Origin: Schlesneria paludicola DSM 18645
GTDB taxonomy: Bacteria > Planctomycetota > Planctomycetia > Planctomycetales > Planctomycetaceae
Assembly (NCBI GenBank): GCA_945876035.1
Contig: CAMCMU010000003.1
Span: 95,691-159,690 of the forward strand
DNA: 64,000 nt
Direction of reading: 5' to 3'
Made by a program: the position numbers and the translations under genes. Position 1 is the stretch's first letter. Each line of letters opens with the position of its first letter. The notes beneath the pieces were generated by a model. That model had not been told where the DNA came from, made no database searches, and saw nothing but the letters and a program-made list of their open reading frames with translations. Below, piece after piece: positions 47,580 to 56,981 of the stretch.

Positions 47580-48503
47580 TTACAAAACCTTTGCGATTGT
47601 CTCTCGCAATACGGTCCCTGATTTTTGGAGCGCCATTTTTTCTTTTGGCCAGAGATCAACTTCGATCACTCCCAGAACTCCCCGACGTCCAACAACCGTC
47701 GGCACAGAGATGGCTACGTCTCTCAAGCCATAGGCACCGGATTGCAGTGACGAGACGGGCAAGATGCGACGTTGATCGAGGGCGATCGTTTGTACAACAT
47801 CGGCGATCGAGACACCCACAGCGAAACCGGCTCCTCCTTTTTTCTTGATGACTTCAGCACCGCTTCCGCGCGTCTGCTTTTCGATGTCGGCAATGAGTTG
47901 TGCATTCACTCCGGGATATTTTTCGAGCGGCATTCCGGCGATCTGCGCTGCTGACCAGATCGGAACCATACTGTCACCGTGCTCGCCATAAATCGTCACA
48001 TCAACCTGAGTCGGTGGCACATCCAATCGTTGAGCAAGCAGACTCCGTAATCGCGTCGTATCCAGCACCGTTCCCAAGCCAATGACCTGCGTGGCTGGCA
48101 GTCCAAGTTCTTTAATGGCCAGATACGTCAGGACGTCGACAGGATTCGAAACAACGAACACGATAGCATCCCCGCGCAGTCCTCCTGACTTCAGTTCGCT
48201 CAGAATTCCGCGGAATAGGGTGACGTTGCGACCAATGAGATCGAGACGGCTCTCGTCCGGTTTGCGTCGCAGTCCGGCGGTGATGACCACCACGTCGCTG
48301 TCCGATACGGACTTCATGTCGCCGGATGTAATCTTTTGATCACACAGCAGGCTTGCCCCATGCAAGAGATCCAGCGCCTGCCCTTCGCACGCTTCTTGAT
48401 TTAAGTCGACCAGATGAATATGTCGCACGATCTTGCCTGCCTGCAAAGCAAACCCTGCACACGAACCAACCAAACCACCTCCGCCGATGATGCTAACTTT
48501 CAT
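47580..48503 (-). CDS. Lactate/malate dehydrogenase of the BMC operon
   Basis: NAD-dependent 2-hydroxyacid dehydrogenase. The Rossmann motif is IIGGGGLVGSCAGF (residues 5-18), the catalytic His is in YGEHGDSMVPIW, and the substrate-binding Arg in VLDTTRLRSLLA. At the position that separates LDH (Gln, AGxxQKP) from MDH (Arg, AGxPRKP) this protein has Arg80 in TAGLRRKP. In PVM-type loci a homologue is thought to regenerate NAD. No encapsulation peptide is obvious, though the last residues could form a short helix. It is the last clear gene of the BMC operon. 307 residues. Confidence 0.9.
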   Translation of the reverse strand: MKVSIIGGGGLVGSCAGFALQAGKIVRHIHLVDLNQEACEGQALDLLHGASLLCDQKITSGDMKSVSDSDVVVITAGLRRKPDESRLDLIGRNVTLFRGILSELKSGGLRGDAIVFVVSNPVDVLTYLAIKELGLPATQVIGLGTVLDTTRLRSLLAQRLDVPPTQVDVTIYGEHGDSMVPIWSAAQIAGMPLEKYPGVNAQLIADIEKQTRGSGAEVIKKKGGAGFAVGVSIADVVQTIALDQRRILPVSSLQSGAYGLRDVAISVPTVVGRRGVLGVIEVDLWPKEKMALQKSGTVLRETIAKVL

Positions 48504-48614
48504 AATGCCCTTCGTGATTCGTTGAACGGTGAACGGTGCCCACCAATAGATCTGTCAAGTGATTTCCGATGTCTCTCCGAAAGGGGGATCGTTCCCACAC
48601 AATCGATTCGAATT

Positions 48615-49556
48615 TTATCGTGGACTGCTGATCGATGCGATGACCTGTTCGGTGATGATCCGGACCAATGATTCGAGGTCTGGTTCGGATGCTGAAGTGC
48701 TAAACGCAGATGTGGCGGGCCGAGCCTCTGCGGAGTTTGAGCTATCGAGGGCTCCTTTTTGTCGTTCGAGGTATCCGGCATAGACTGGCGCAGGTTCAAA
48801 CGCTTTGGATTGGGGCATCTGTTCCTGATACCCATCACGAAAGGCCGTGTTGCTGCACAGGTCACAATTCTCTACATGGAACCGGGGATCGTCAAAACCG
48901 AGCTTCTTTTTTAAATCGAGCAATTCGACCGACTCGCGTTCGTCGAGGTAATTCACGCGTCCGAGTTGCTTTGCGAGCAACAGAATGCGGCAGTAGGCGT
49001 CCAGAATCTCTGTCTTCCAATACGCATCCTCAATCGTCTTGCCGAATGTGACCGTTCCATGATTGGTGAGGATGATGGTGTTGGTTCCATTCGCCAGAAA
49101 CGGAACCACAGTGTTGGCGAAAGCCGGACCACCTGGTGTTTCATAAGGCGCAATTGGCACCTCGCCCATGAAGACTTCAATCTCAGGAAGGATGCACTGC
49201 GGAATTGGCTCGCGAGCCACAGCGAAGGCTGTTGCGTGAGGCGGATGGCAGTGCACCACAGCCTTGACGTCCGGTCGGTGCTTCATAATCGCGAGATGCA
49301 GTAGCACTTCGCTGGTCCGTTTTCTCTTTCCTGCAATTTGCGTCCCCTCCATATCGACAGCGCAGATGTCGTCCGGAGTCATAAAGCCTTTGCAAATCAT
49401 GGTCGGAGAACAGAGGACCTCATTTTCTCCGACACGGATCGAGATATTACCATCGTTTGCGGCGGCGAAGCCCTTGCTGTAGACACGACGTCCTATTTCG
49501 CAGATGTCCTCTTTGAGTTTTCTGTCATTGATTCCGGAGTTCCACTGATTAACCAT
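48615..49556 (-). CDS. Class II aldolase (fuculose/rhamnulose-phosphate aldolase-like) with C-terminal encapsulation peptide
   Basis: Zinc aldolase of the AraD/FucA family, expected to cleave L-fuculose-1-phosphate or L-rhamnulose-1-phosphate to DHAP and L-lactaldehyde. Motifs: NDGNIS at residues 34-39, catalytic Glu83 in TSEVLLH, zinc His102 and His104 in VVHCHPPH, and a third His in LTNHGTVTFG. A Ser/Ala-rich linker follows at about residues 260-285. The C-terminus ends in an amphipathic helix (PDLESLVRIITEQVIASI), the pattern of a BMC encapsulation peptide. The ATG at 49556 begins the conserved domain; earlier codons are not family-like. Confidence 0.9.
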   Translation of the reverse strand: MVNQWNSGINDRKLKEDICEIGRRVYSKGFAAANDGNISIRVGENEVLCSPTMICKGFMTPDDICAVDMEGTQIAGKRKRTSEVLLHLAIMKHRPDVKAVVHCHPPHATAFAVAREPIPQCILPEIEVFMGEVPIAPYETPGGPAFANTVVPFLANGTNTIILTNHGTVTFGKTIEDAYWKTEILDAYCRILLLAKQLGRVNYLDERESVELLDLKKKLGFDDPRFHVENCDLCSNTAFRDGYQEQMPQSKAFEPAPVYAGYLERQKGALDSSNSAEARPATSAFSTSASEPDLESLVRIITEQVIASISSPR

Positions 49557-49635
49557 TGAGCATTTCCTTTGACATGCGGACCCTGAAGTCGAGATAGGGG
49601 ATAGCCGGTGATCCCCAACGTTTGCATTACCAAGG

Positions 49636-49920
49636 TCAATCATCGACCTCGAGTGTGTCCAAAATACACGCGTTGTAGGCATCAATCGGCAGGTGATTCG
49701 GAGCAAACGGGTTGGCGGCTTCGCCCCCCTCGCTAAAACCTATTTTTGCTCCGGGGGATGTCCCCCACTCGTCGTAGACAATGACCGCGTCCTCTCGACC
49801 GTTTTCCTCTCCCTTGAGTCCCGCGCAGTTCAATGGCACCACGACAATCCATGTGCCACCCGCGATCAGGGGGTGGCAGCTCGACAGCGTCACCATGCCA
49901 ATCACCTCACCGACTCGCAT
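49636..49920 (-). CDS. BMC-P shell vertex protein (EutN/CcmL family)
   Basis: Pentameric shell protein that caps the vertices of a microcompartment. MRVGEVIGMVTLSSCHPL and WIVVVPLNC match the EutN/CcmL fold opening, and AVIVYDEWGTSPGAKIGFSEG carries the loop typical of the family, ending with DAYNACILDTLEV. 94 residues. It is one of three BMC-P genes in the operon. Confidence 0.9.
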   Translation of the reverse strand: MRVGEVIGMVTLSSCHPLIAGGTWIVVVPLNCAGLKGEENGREDAVIVYDEWGTSPGAKIGFSEGGEAANPFAPNHLPIDAYNACILDTLEVDD

Positions 49921-50012
49921 TTCGTTTTCCCTTAGAAACGGTCGTGACCGAAAATTGAGTCACGAAACGCAATCACCATCAAAAACCATAATTCGCCATC
50001 GAACTGAATCCG

Positions 50013-50720
50013 TCACCAACCGATCGGTGCCGATGGTTTGTTGGCCGTACAATCTCTCAATAGATTTCTCATCTCCACGTAAGACCGTCCGATGGGATTG
50101 ATGCAAACCACATTGACTCCAAGTCTGTGCACGGCCAATTCCAGTTGCTTCCGATCCGCGATGACGGCGGCACGAACCTGTTTATTTCTGTTTGCGAGAC
50201 ACGCGATGACCTCAGCATGATCACTCAAAACGACCACACCCTCGTGTTCCGCATGGTTGGCCGTCGTTGTCGCCATCGTTGCCGCTTCGGAAAACTGTCC
50301 AACGGCTTGGATCTTCCAAACGTCCGTCTGTCGGCTGAGTCCCTCGGATAATGATTTCACCGCAGGAGTCAGCGTTTGGACAATCAAACGCCATCGGTTG
50401 GCTTGCTGTGACGCTGGATTCACACTCGCTGCGGCATTTGGCTCCATGCGGCTCCATGCGATGCGATTCGTCTGCAACCAGTCACGCGCCGAAGGCGTGA
50501 GGACCGACCGCCGTCCAATCCTTAGCGGGTGCCCAACCTGAACGGTCTCCTGCAATGTTTCGGCGGTGATGACAGCACCCATTAATTCCACCACTGCGAC
50601 ATTTTGGATTGCCATTGGACTGCATAACGACGACGACTGTTCAACCACCGAACCCACGGATGAAGACTGGAGTTGAGCCAGCACCCTTGACACAACTTGT
50701 TCCACAAGTGACTGATCCAC
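50013..50720 (-). CDS. BMC-operon protein of unknown function with N-terminal encapsulation-like helix
   Basis: A 235-residue protein I cannot assign. The first 20 residues (DQSLVEQVVSRVLAQLQ) form an amphipathic helix like BMC encapsulation peptides, followed by a Ser/Gln linker. The C-terminal 75 residues (VVVLSDHAEVIACLANRN, VRAAVIADRKQLELAVHRLG, NVVCINPIGRSYVEMRNLL) look weakly like the end of RpiB/LacA sugar-phosphate isomerases, which share an A-C-x-A-N-R pattern, but active-site residues are not evident. It lies between two BMC-P genes, so it is probably a cargo or scaffold protein. Confidence 0.75.
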   Translation of the reverse strand: MDQSLVEQVVSRVLAQLQSSSVGSVVEQSSSLCSPMAIQNVAVVELMGAVITAETLQETVQVGHPLRIGRRSVLTPSARDWLQTNRIAWSRMEPNAAASVNPASQQANRWRLIVQTLTPAVKSLSEGLSRQTDVWKIQAVGQFSEAATMATTTANHAEHEGVVVLSDHAEVIACLANRNKQVRAAVIADRKQLELAVHRLGVNVVCINPIGRSYVEMRNLLRDCTANKPSAPIGW

Positions 50721-50805
50721 AGTTGTCCTTTACAATTCCATTCGCTGTGGTGGGCTCTTCCACCGATCGTTGAGATCAACAAAATCCTTGACGACCCACA
50801 GAGGA

Positions 50806-51060
50806 TCAGTCCACGATTCCTAATACATGCCAACGGGCGGGAGTGTTATCCGCGCCCACCATCTCCCGAGCGGTCTTGCCATCGGACGAAACGATCACCG
50901 TATCCCCCTTCCGAGCCCCTTGGTTGTCGATCACCAGTTGAGGTGCCCCGTCGGCTCCACCGTCGGGACAAACAGGCTGCACTAACAGCATTCGCCATCC
51001 GACAAGGCTCGGATGTTTGACCGTCGATGTTGCTCTGCCAATCACGCGTGCGAACTGCAT
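50806..51060 (-). CDS. BMC-P shell vertex protein (EutN/CcmL family)
   Basis: 84 residues. The opening MQFARVIGRATSTVKHPSL and MLLVQPVCPDG match the family, followed by GARKGDTVIVSSDGKTAREM and the ending WHVLGIVD. It starts ten bases after the aldehyde dehydrogenase stop. Confidence 0.92.
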   Translation of the reverse strand: MQFARVIGRATSTVKHPSLVGWRMLLVQPVCPDGGADGAPQLVIDNQGARKGDTVIVSSDGKTAREMVGADNTPARWHVLGIVD

Positions 51061-51069
51061 AGTGGAACC

Positions 51070-52491
51070 TCAAATCACTCGAAGATCGTCAACCATCACA
51101 CATCGTCGTTGCCTGGTGAAGGTCATTGGATTCGTGACCCCCTCGCCCGTTGGCGTTGCGATGCTGAAGCTCAGATATCCCTCACCACCCAGGCCCAAGC
51201 CGGCCATGCACGGCCCGTTTTTCACGAATAATGTCGTATCCATGTCACGACCCATACGGGTCATGTGTCGAACATTCCGGCTGTGAATCAGGCTGGTGTG
51301 TCTAAAACCATGCTCATATTTGAGCGCAAGCTCGACACCGTCTGCGAAGTTTTTGCAGCGAACAAACGGCACGAACGGCATCATCTGTTCTTCGGGAACG
51401 AACGGGTTCGACGTATCGGTTTCACCAAACAGCAGTTGTGTGCCGGCAGGAACACGAAGGCCAATCAACTCGGCCAACTTTGTCGCATCGAGACCGACGA
51501 GTTCACGGTTAAGGTGATAATGATCGCCATGTTTCTTGGGAGGAGTGAATGCCAGTTTGGTGAGTTTGTCGATCTCACGGTCATTCAAGCGATAGGCCCC
51601 GTGACGTGGCATCGTGTCCATGAGTTGATCGAAGATCGCTTCCACAGCGAAGACCTCTTTCTCACCAATGCAGAGGAGATTGTTATCATACGCGGCCCCC
51701 TTCACGATTGAAGCCGCAGCCGTTTCGAGGCAGGCCGTCTCATCGACCACCACGGGGGGATTGCCTGGTCCCGCGACAATGGCCTTCTTACGACTCTCCA
51801 TCGCGGCACGTGCCACCGCTGGTCCACCGGTTACGCACAGTAGTTTCACTCCGCGATGCGAGAAGATTTCTGCGGCGGTCTCCAACGTCGGCTTCTCGAT
51901 GATGTTAATCAGATTTTCGAGGCCGGTTGCCTTGTAGATCGCCTTGTTAAGTCGACGCACCCCTTCGCAGGCAATCCGCGCGCCATTGGGATGAGGATTA
52001 ACAACCAGAGTGTTGCCACCGGCGACCATGCTCACCACGTTACCGGCCAGAGTCGGCAGCGAATGTGTCACGGGAGTGATCGCGCCAATGACCCCGAATG
52101 GCGCGTACTCGGTCACACTCAAACCGTGATCGCCGCTGACGGCTTCGGTCCGCATGAACTCCACCCCGGGGACGAGTTTAATGAGCTTGAGTTTCTCGAT
52201 CTTGTGGTCGAGACGTCCGATCTTCGTTTCTTGGAATTCGAGTGTCCCGAGTTCCTCGGCCTGTTGGTCACAGAGTTGACGAACACACTCGATCGCCTTC
52301 GCTCGGCTGGAAAGTGGCGAATCGCTCAGCTTCTTAAAACCGTCGTTTGCAGCAGTGATCGCCTGATCCGGCGATTGGAATACTCCCCAATCGCCGTTTC
52401 GGTGAGGTGCGGACTCCGACTTCGGCCCCCTCCCTAGCTGAGCGATGACTTCTTGAACAACCTGACGAATGGATTCGGCATTGGCTTGCAT
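51070..52491 (-). CDS. CoA-acylating aldehyde dehydrogenase (PduP/EutE type)
   Basis: Core enzyme of the microcompartment, oxidising an aldehyde (L-lactaldehyde by analogy) to the acyl-CoA with NAD. The first 20 residues ([16 protein letters not shown]) are an encapsulation peptide, followed by a linker. The catalytic Cys274 lies in [14 protein letters not shown], the PduP/EutE signature. [17 protein letters not shown] and [16 protein letters not shown] are the cofactor-binding parts. The ATG at 52491 gives 473 residues, the family norm; the frame to 52620 adds unrelated residues. Confidence 0.94.
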   Translation of the reverse strand: MQANAESIRQVVQEVIAQLGRGPKSESAPHRNGDWGVFQSPDQAITAANDGFKKLSDSPLSSRAKAIECVRQLCDQQAEELGTLEFQETKIGRLDHKIEKLKLIKLVPGVEFMRTEAVSGDHGLSVTEYAPFGVIGAITPVTHSLPTLAGNVVSMVAGGNTLVVNPHPNGARIACEGVRRLNKAIYKATGLENLINIIEKPTLETAAEIFSHRGVKLLCVTGGPAVARAAMESRKKAIVAGPGNPPVVVDETACLETAAASIVKGAAYDNNLLCIGEKEVFAVEAIFDQLMDTMPRHGAYRLNDREIDKLTKLAFTPPKKHGDHYHLNRELVGLDATKLAELIGLRVPAGTQLLFGETDTSNPFVPEEQMMPFVPFVRCKNFADGVELALKYEHGFRHTSLIHSRNVRHMTRMGRDMDTTLFVKNGPCMAGLGLGGEGYLSFSIATPTGEGVTNPMTFTRQRRCVMVDDLRVI

Positions 52492-52641
52492 GGTGAATGA
52501 TCTCGATGTTGGTTGCTTGTTCTTAATCTCTTGGTTTGTACTGTCCTCGTCCCGCCACCCTGCGAGTAGCGGGCTTGTCGATGGAATCCTGAGCCCGCCC
52601 GTCAGCTTGTTAACTCCCATCTCGTCTCGTCTGTCCTACTG

Positions 52642-52845
52642 TCAACGAGGCTCCTCGAGGGGAGCGAAATCACGATCCGTCCAAGTAGGAAAGCGATGAC
52701 CCCGCAGATTGTGAACGATGTCGGCAACTCGAGCGAGAAATGCGGGACGGGCCAATATCCCGAGGCCTGGGATGAAGCCAACGGCAATGTTCTGGAAAGG
52801 CGGTACGCCCGACGCGCGGTGGGTTTGTTGTGAGGATTGATTCAT
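52642..52845 (-). CDS. Small BMC-operon ORF, coupled to a BMC-P gene
   Basis: A 67-residue frame whose ATG overlaps the TGA of the upstream BMC-P gene (ATGA, 52842-52845). The middle is hydrophobic (QNIAVGFIPGLGILARPAFL) and could be an amphipathic or membrane-associated helix. No family recognised. Position and coupling support a real gene; it could also be an overlap by chance. Confidence 0.5.
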   Translation of the reverse strand: MNQSSQQTHRASGVPPFQNIAVGFIPGLGILARPAFLARVADIVHNLRGHRFPTWTDRDFAPLEEPR

Positions 52846-53174
52846 CGTTGGACTCCCGCCGAGTGACCCGTGGTGTCAAAAATCGACTTCGATCCGAGAT
52901 GAACGGAATCCACAATACCGATGATGGCGCAGTCGATTGGCAGAGGTTTCGTCTGTGGCGTGAAACGGGCGCTTGAACCTTGGACAATCATGACGATTTC
53001 TCCGACACCCGCACCGACTGTATCAACACAGATGAACGTCCGGCCGGTCGAGACGAGACCCGACTGATCCTTCTCGTTAACGCGCAGCGGTTCGACGACG
53101 AGCAGCTTCTGGCCGACCATCGCTTCTACCTTCTGCGTCGACACCACACTGCCTGTCACACGAGCGAGGAACAT
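52842..53174 (-). CDS. BMC-P shell vertex protein (EutN/CcmL family)
   Basis: 110 residues. MFLARVTGSVVSTQKVEAMV and KLLVVEPLRV are the family opening, followed by FICVDTVGAGVGEIVMIVQG and the ending AIIGIVDSVHL. The C-terminal 15 residues go beyond the usual domain. It lies 12 bases downstream of the kinase gene. Confidence 0.92.
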   Translation of the reverse strand: MFLARVTGSVVSTQKVEAMVGQKLLVVEPLRVNEKDQSGLVSTGRTFICVDTVGAGVGEIVMIVQGSSARFTPQTKPLPIDCAIIGIVDSVHLGSKSIFDTTGHSAGVQR

Positions 53175-53186
53175 TGCTGCGAACCT

Positions 53187-54380
53187 TTACTTCAATCCAA
53201 CCGCTTCAGCGGTTTGCCGAGCAACCACGATCTCTTCGTTCGTGGGAACCACCCAAATCTGTGTCCGACTGCTGGTCGACGAGATGCGACTTTCGCTGCC
53301 TCGAGGCAATCCGTTGTTTTTGACGGTGTCGAGAACGATTCCCGCCCACTCCATGTTTTTGCAGACATTTGCTCGAACGAGTTGGCTGTTTTCGCCAATG
53401 CCGCCACTGAACACAATCGCATCGGCTCCGCCCAAGACGGTAAGGTAAGCACCGAGGTACTGGCGAACCGACGCGACGAATACATCGAGAGCCAGTGTGG
53501 CTCGTTGATTCCCCTTCGCCGCGGCTTGTTCAACATCACGAGCATCCTCGCTGACACCGCTCAGTCCGAGTAACCCGGATTTACTGGAGAGGTCTTCCAA
53601 AATCTGCTCCAACGTTTTGCCGGTTTTTCTCAACAGAATCGGCAACGCAAATGGATCGAAGTCCCCGACGCGGTTGTTTTGTAACAGACCGGTCTGTGGA
53701 CTCATCCCCATACTCGTCGCTTGAGACTTTCCGTCGCGTGCCGCACACAGAGAATTGCTCCCCCCCAAATGGCACGTGATGACCTTCAAGTCTTTTCGTT
53801 CCAGCAGTTGCTCGATCCGTGTGTTGAGGAACCGATGGCTCGCGCCGTGGAACCCCCAACGCTTGATCTCATACTGTTCGGCCCACTCCAATGGGATTGA
53901 ATAAAGCCTGTTTGCGGGAGGGATCGTGTCATGAAAGGCTGTCTCCAATGCCGCGACCAACGGAATATGCGGGAAGGCGGCTCGGAGTTGCTTCATTGCT
54001 TTGACGTACATCGGATTGTGAGCCGGTGCGATATCCGATAAGTCTTGCATCTTGGCAAGCAACTCGTCATCCACCACGCGGACTCCGCTGAGATTTCCGG
54101 CAAAGACCGCCTTGAACCCGATCGCCGCGACTTCGCTGACCGACTGGACACAACCGTACTCCGAATGCGTGAGCTGATCGAGACAAATCTGCACGGCTGC
54201 CGCGTGATCGGGGACTTGCTGCGACGACTCTTCTTTCCGCCCGTTGATTTCGACGAAGCAGGCACTCGTGGCCTGACCAATCCGATCAATGCCGCCCCGC
54301 GCGCACTGCGTCTCCGCGGGGAGATCGAACAGACGATACTTGAAACTCGTCGATCCAAGATTCGCAACCAAGACCTTCAT
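53187..54380 (-). CDS. Acetate/propionate kinase (AckA/PduW-like)
   Basis: Transfers phosphate between ADP/ATP and an acyl phosphate; in the proposed pathway it makes ATP and lactate from lactyl-phosphate. Signatures: [18 protein letters not shown] at the N-terminus, [28 protein letters not shown] and [19 protein letters not shown]. No encapsulation peptide is seen, so it probably acts in the cytosol. 397 residues. Confidence 0.94.
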   Translation of the reverse strand: MKVLVANLGSTSFKYRLFDLPAETQCARGGIDRIGQATSACFVEINGRKEESSQQVPDHAAAVQICLDQLTHSEYGCVQSVSEVAAIGFKAVFAGNLSGVRVVDDELLAKMQDLSDIAPAHNPMYVKAMKQLRAAFPHIPLVAALETAFHDTIPPANRLYSIPLEWAEQYEIKRWGFHGASHRFLNTRIEQLLERKDLKVITCHLGGSNSLCAARDGKSQATSMGMSPQTGLLQNNRVGDFDPFALPILLRKTGKTLEQILEDLSSKSGLLGLSGVSEDARDVEQAAAKGNQRATLALDVFVASVRQYLGAYLTVLGGADAIVFSGGIGENSQLVRANVCKNMEWAGIVLDTVKNNGLPRGSESRISSTSSRTQIWVVPTNEEIVVARQTAEAVGLK

Positions 54381-54496
54381 ACGGCCTCCGGGGAACGAAG
54401 TTCGCAGTGATTTGCGGTGCGCTTAGTCCTAAGCTCGCACCCCATTCAATTTTTGAGCAACGGCATATTCCCAAAAGGGAACGGACCGCACAGACT

Positions 54497-55015
54497 TCAG
54501 ATGAAAGCGTCTAACAAGCTCTTTTCTGGACGGGCGATCAAATGCGCACTGACCAACTCACCGACCTTTGATGCCGCTGCCGCACCGGCATCGACAGCCG
54601 CACGCACCGAACCGACGTCGCCACGGATGACGGTTGTGACGTAAGCCCCGCCAATCTGAATCTGCTTAACCAACCTGACGTTGGCTGCCTTGAGCATGGC
54701 GTCTGCCGCTTCAATTTGAGCGACTAAGCCCTTTGTTTCAATCATTCCTATCGCTTCGTTCATGGGAGTCTGTCCGTTCTGAATGATAGCCGCATCAGGC
54801 GGCTGCTTCGGGCTGCTGCCCAGTGTGGAGTTTGAATTCGCTGTTGATCCGATCGCAATTTCGAGCGGCATTGTGGACGTCATCAGGGCAGCGAGAGATG
54901 TCCCGGAACCACGGACCGCACTTGCCGTCCGTTTCGTGACAGGTCGCTTGGGGACTGGTTTGGAAAAAGACAGGCGATTGCTCTCCGTCTTCTTTTTTGT
55001 GGCCTTCTTGGGCAT
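54497..55015 (-). CDS. BMC-H shell protein with long basic N-terminal extension
   Basis: Hexameric shell protein. The BMC domain covers about residues 85-165 ([20 protein letters not shown], then [19 protein letters not shown] and [12 protein letters not shown]). In front is an 84-residue Lys/Arg/Ser/Thr-rich extension ([14 protein letters not shown]...). The ATG at 55015 has GAGGAGA five bases away, while the internal ATG at the domain edge (54763) has no ribosome site, so the extension is probably translated. It is 21 bp downstream of the other BMC-H gene. Confidence 0.9.
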   Translation of the reverse strand: MPKKATKKKTESNRLSFSKPVPKRPVTKRTASAVRGSGTSLAALMTSTMPLEIAIGSTANSNSTLGSSPKQPPDAAIIQNGQTPMNEAIGMIETKGLVAQIEAADAMLKAANVRLVKQIQIGGAYVTTVIRGDVGSVRAAVDAGAAAASKVGELVSAHLIARPEKSLLDAFI

Positions 55016-55035
55016 GCCCGTCTCCTCGAGTTAGC

Positions 55036-55335
55036 CTAGGAGGCTGGCCCCTTGTCCGCTTTGATTTTTGGCAGGACGGCAACGAGTTCTTCATGTGGAC
55101 GGGGAATCACCTGCACACTGACGACCTCGCCAATCTTCGCTGCAGCGCTAGCCCCGGCATCGATCGCGGCCTTCACTGCGGCGACGTCACCCACCACGAA
55201 AGCCGTGACCAAGCCACTGCCGACCTTGTCCCAGCCAACCATCTTCACATTGGCCGACTTCAACATGGCATCGACACCTTCGATCAGGCAAACCAAACCC
55301 TTGCACTCTAACATTCCCAGTGCTTCACTCGTCAT
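55036..55335 (-). CDS. BMC-H shell protein
   Basis: Hexameric facet protein of the microcompartment. [20 protein letters not shown] is the standard BMC opening (usually xALGMIETKG), followed by [36 protein letters not shown] and VISRPH-type VIPRPHEEL. The ATG at 55335 lies behind GAGGGGG. The open frame to 55380 adds 15 residues without family resemblance. 99 residues. Confidence 0.95.
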   Translation of the reverse strand: MTSEALGMLECKGLVCLIEGVDAMLKSANVKMVGWDKVGSGLVTAFVVGDVAAVKAAIDAGASAAAKIGEVVSVQVIPRPHEELVAVLPKIKADKGPAS

Positions 55336-55491
55336 CGCTCGTTCCCCCTCAAAAAAGAATTGAAATTGTCGTTGCTCCATTTTTCTCTCGCGGCTAATTT
55401 CCCGCGAAGCGCTTGGCAGTAGGCGACTTACTTGCTGCCTTCTTCGTCACGTCTGATTTCAAAAAACATCTACACCCCATACCGCCGAGCA

Positions 55492-56190
55492 TCAATCTGT
55501 GAGACACGCGCAGGCATGTGGTTTGATCAATTCTACCTTTGTCGCCCCCGGGAGGTTGATCGCATTTCCTTCATCCGTGTCGAGGTGGACTTCGAGCTTC
55601 ACCTTGGGATCGGCTCTGACCACCAAGTCTTCCAGTACGGTCGTACACGCCGGCGATTCCACACGCAGATGCATTCGATCCCCGTTCTTCAAATTGTAGA
55701 ACTCAAGATCTGATGGTCCCATATGGACATGCCTCATCGCACGAATCACTCCGTGTTTTAACTCAACGACCCCGACCGGACCGACAAGCACACAACCAGG
55801 TGTGTCGTGGTGATCGCCACTGATTCGAATCGGGGTGTCAATACCGAGCGATATTGAGTCCGTGAAGGCAAGTTCCACCTGAGACGGCCGGCAGGGTCCG
55901 AGGACTCGTACCTCGGGCAGCATCCGTTTCCGTGGACCGACAATCATTACCGTCTGTTTCGCCGCGAAATAGCCTTCCTGATAAAGCCACTTGATCGGCT
56001 CAAGCTGCACACCTTTTCCGAAAAGAATCTCGACGTGTTCTTCAGAGAGGTGCACGTGACGGGCGGAAATATTGACCACGAGAGGATTTCTGACCGGCAA
56101 TGCCCGAGCCGCTTCGAGTTGTTTTTCTAAGACGGAACGGACAACCCGTTCGATGTCGATTCGACGATAACCCGTTGTGAATGTAGTCAT
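55492..56190 (-). CDS. pduL: PduL-type phosphotransacylase
   Basis: Zinc-dependent phosphate acyltransferase that exchanges CoA for phosphate inside the microcompartment. The first 25 residues ([20 protein letters not shown]) are an encapsulation peptide. Zinc-binding and catalytic motifs: [26 protein letters not shown] and [10 protein letters not shown]. The two beta-barrel halves of PduL are visible. The ATG at 56190 precedes the peptide directly. 232 residues. It follows the DeoR regulator gene without a gap if the longer frame is used. Confidence 0.94.
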   Translation of the reverse strand: MTTFTTGYRRIDIERVVRSVLEKQLEAARALPVRNPLVVNISARHVHLSEEHVEILFGKGVQLEPIKWLYQEGYFAAKQTVMIVGPRKRMLPEVRVLGPCRPSQVELAFTDSISLGIDTPIRISGDHHDTPGCVLVGPVGVVELKHGVIRAMRHVHMGPSDLEFYNLKNGDRMHLRVESPACTTVLEDLVVRADPKVKLEVHLDTDEGNAINLPGATKVELIKPHACACLTD

Positions 56191-56219
56191 TGTCTCACTT
56201 GTCGCCTGTCCACGAAAAA

Positions 56220-56981
56220 TCATATTTCAACAACAGTCAAATCGATGTCCGCCTTGCGGATCGTCTCCCTCCACGCGTCGCTCAATCCCGTATCAACGAA
56301 CATTCGGGTCACCTTCGACAATTCACAAACGTAGGCCAATGCCGATCGCCCGAACTTGCTGCTGTCCACCACAACCCAGATTTCTTCCGCCGCTTGCAGC
56401 ATCAGTCGCTCGCATTCCACAAGTAACGTATTACTGTTGAAGAGTCCCTTTTCGGTAATCCCTCCGGTCCCCATGATCACGCGTGGTACATGGATTTCAC
56501 GCAAGGCGTTTTCCGCCAATGGTCCTAGTGCCACGCCCGTTCGCGGGTATAGATAGCCACCAATCAGAATCAATTCGATCTTTTTTTGTTGACCCAAGAG
56601 ATTGGCAATCGGAAGCGAATTCGTCACGATCTGCAATGTTTTTCCGAGAAATCCCCGAGCCACTTCGAAGGTCGTAGTCCCCCCTCCCAACAAAATCGTT
56701 TCACCATTCTGAATCAGATCAGCCACTGCTCGACCGATGTTTTGCTTCTCCTGACTCGAATTTCGAAAACGCTCTTCAAACGGCGTGATCGATTCTCCGG
56801 TGTAGGCCGCTCCCCCCCGAGTCCGCCGAATCTGTCCTGTTCCATCAAGATGTTCCAAATCCCGCCGAATCGTGGATTCGCTAATCTCAAATCGCGTGAC
56901 AAGCTCGCTAAGTGATACAAATCCTTTTTGCTCAATGGCTTGAAGAATTTCATCTCGCCGCTGCTCCAGCAGAATGGTCAT
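56220..56981 (-). CDS. DeoR family transcriptional regulator of the BMC operon
   Basis: Sugar-phosphate-responsive repressor. The N-terminal helix-turn-helix is [22 protein letters not shown], followed by RRTRGGAAY. The C-terminal sugar-phosphate-binding domain has [39 protein letters not shown] and [11 protein letters not shown]. It is the first gene of the operon and sits directly next to pduL, so it presumably regulates it; fuculose- or rhamnulose-phosphate is a likely inducer (inference). Start at ATG 56981; the frame is open by TTG to 57011. Confidence 0.93.
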   Translation of the reverse strand: MTILLEQRRDEILQAIEQKGFVSLSELVTRFEISESTIRRDLEHLDGTGQIRRTRGGAAYTGESITPFEERFRNSSQEKQNIGRAVADLIQNGETILLGGGTTTFEVARGFLGKTLQIVTNSLPIANLLGQQKKIELILIGGYLYPRTGVALGPLAENALREIHVPRVIMGTGGITEKGLFNSNTLLVECERLMLQAAEEIWVVVDSSKFGRSALAYVCELSKVTRMFVDTGLSDAWRETIRKADIDLTVVEI

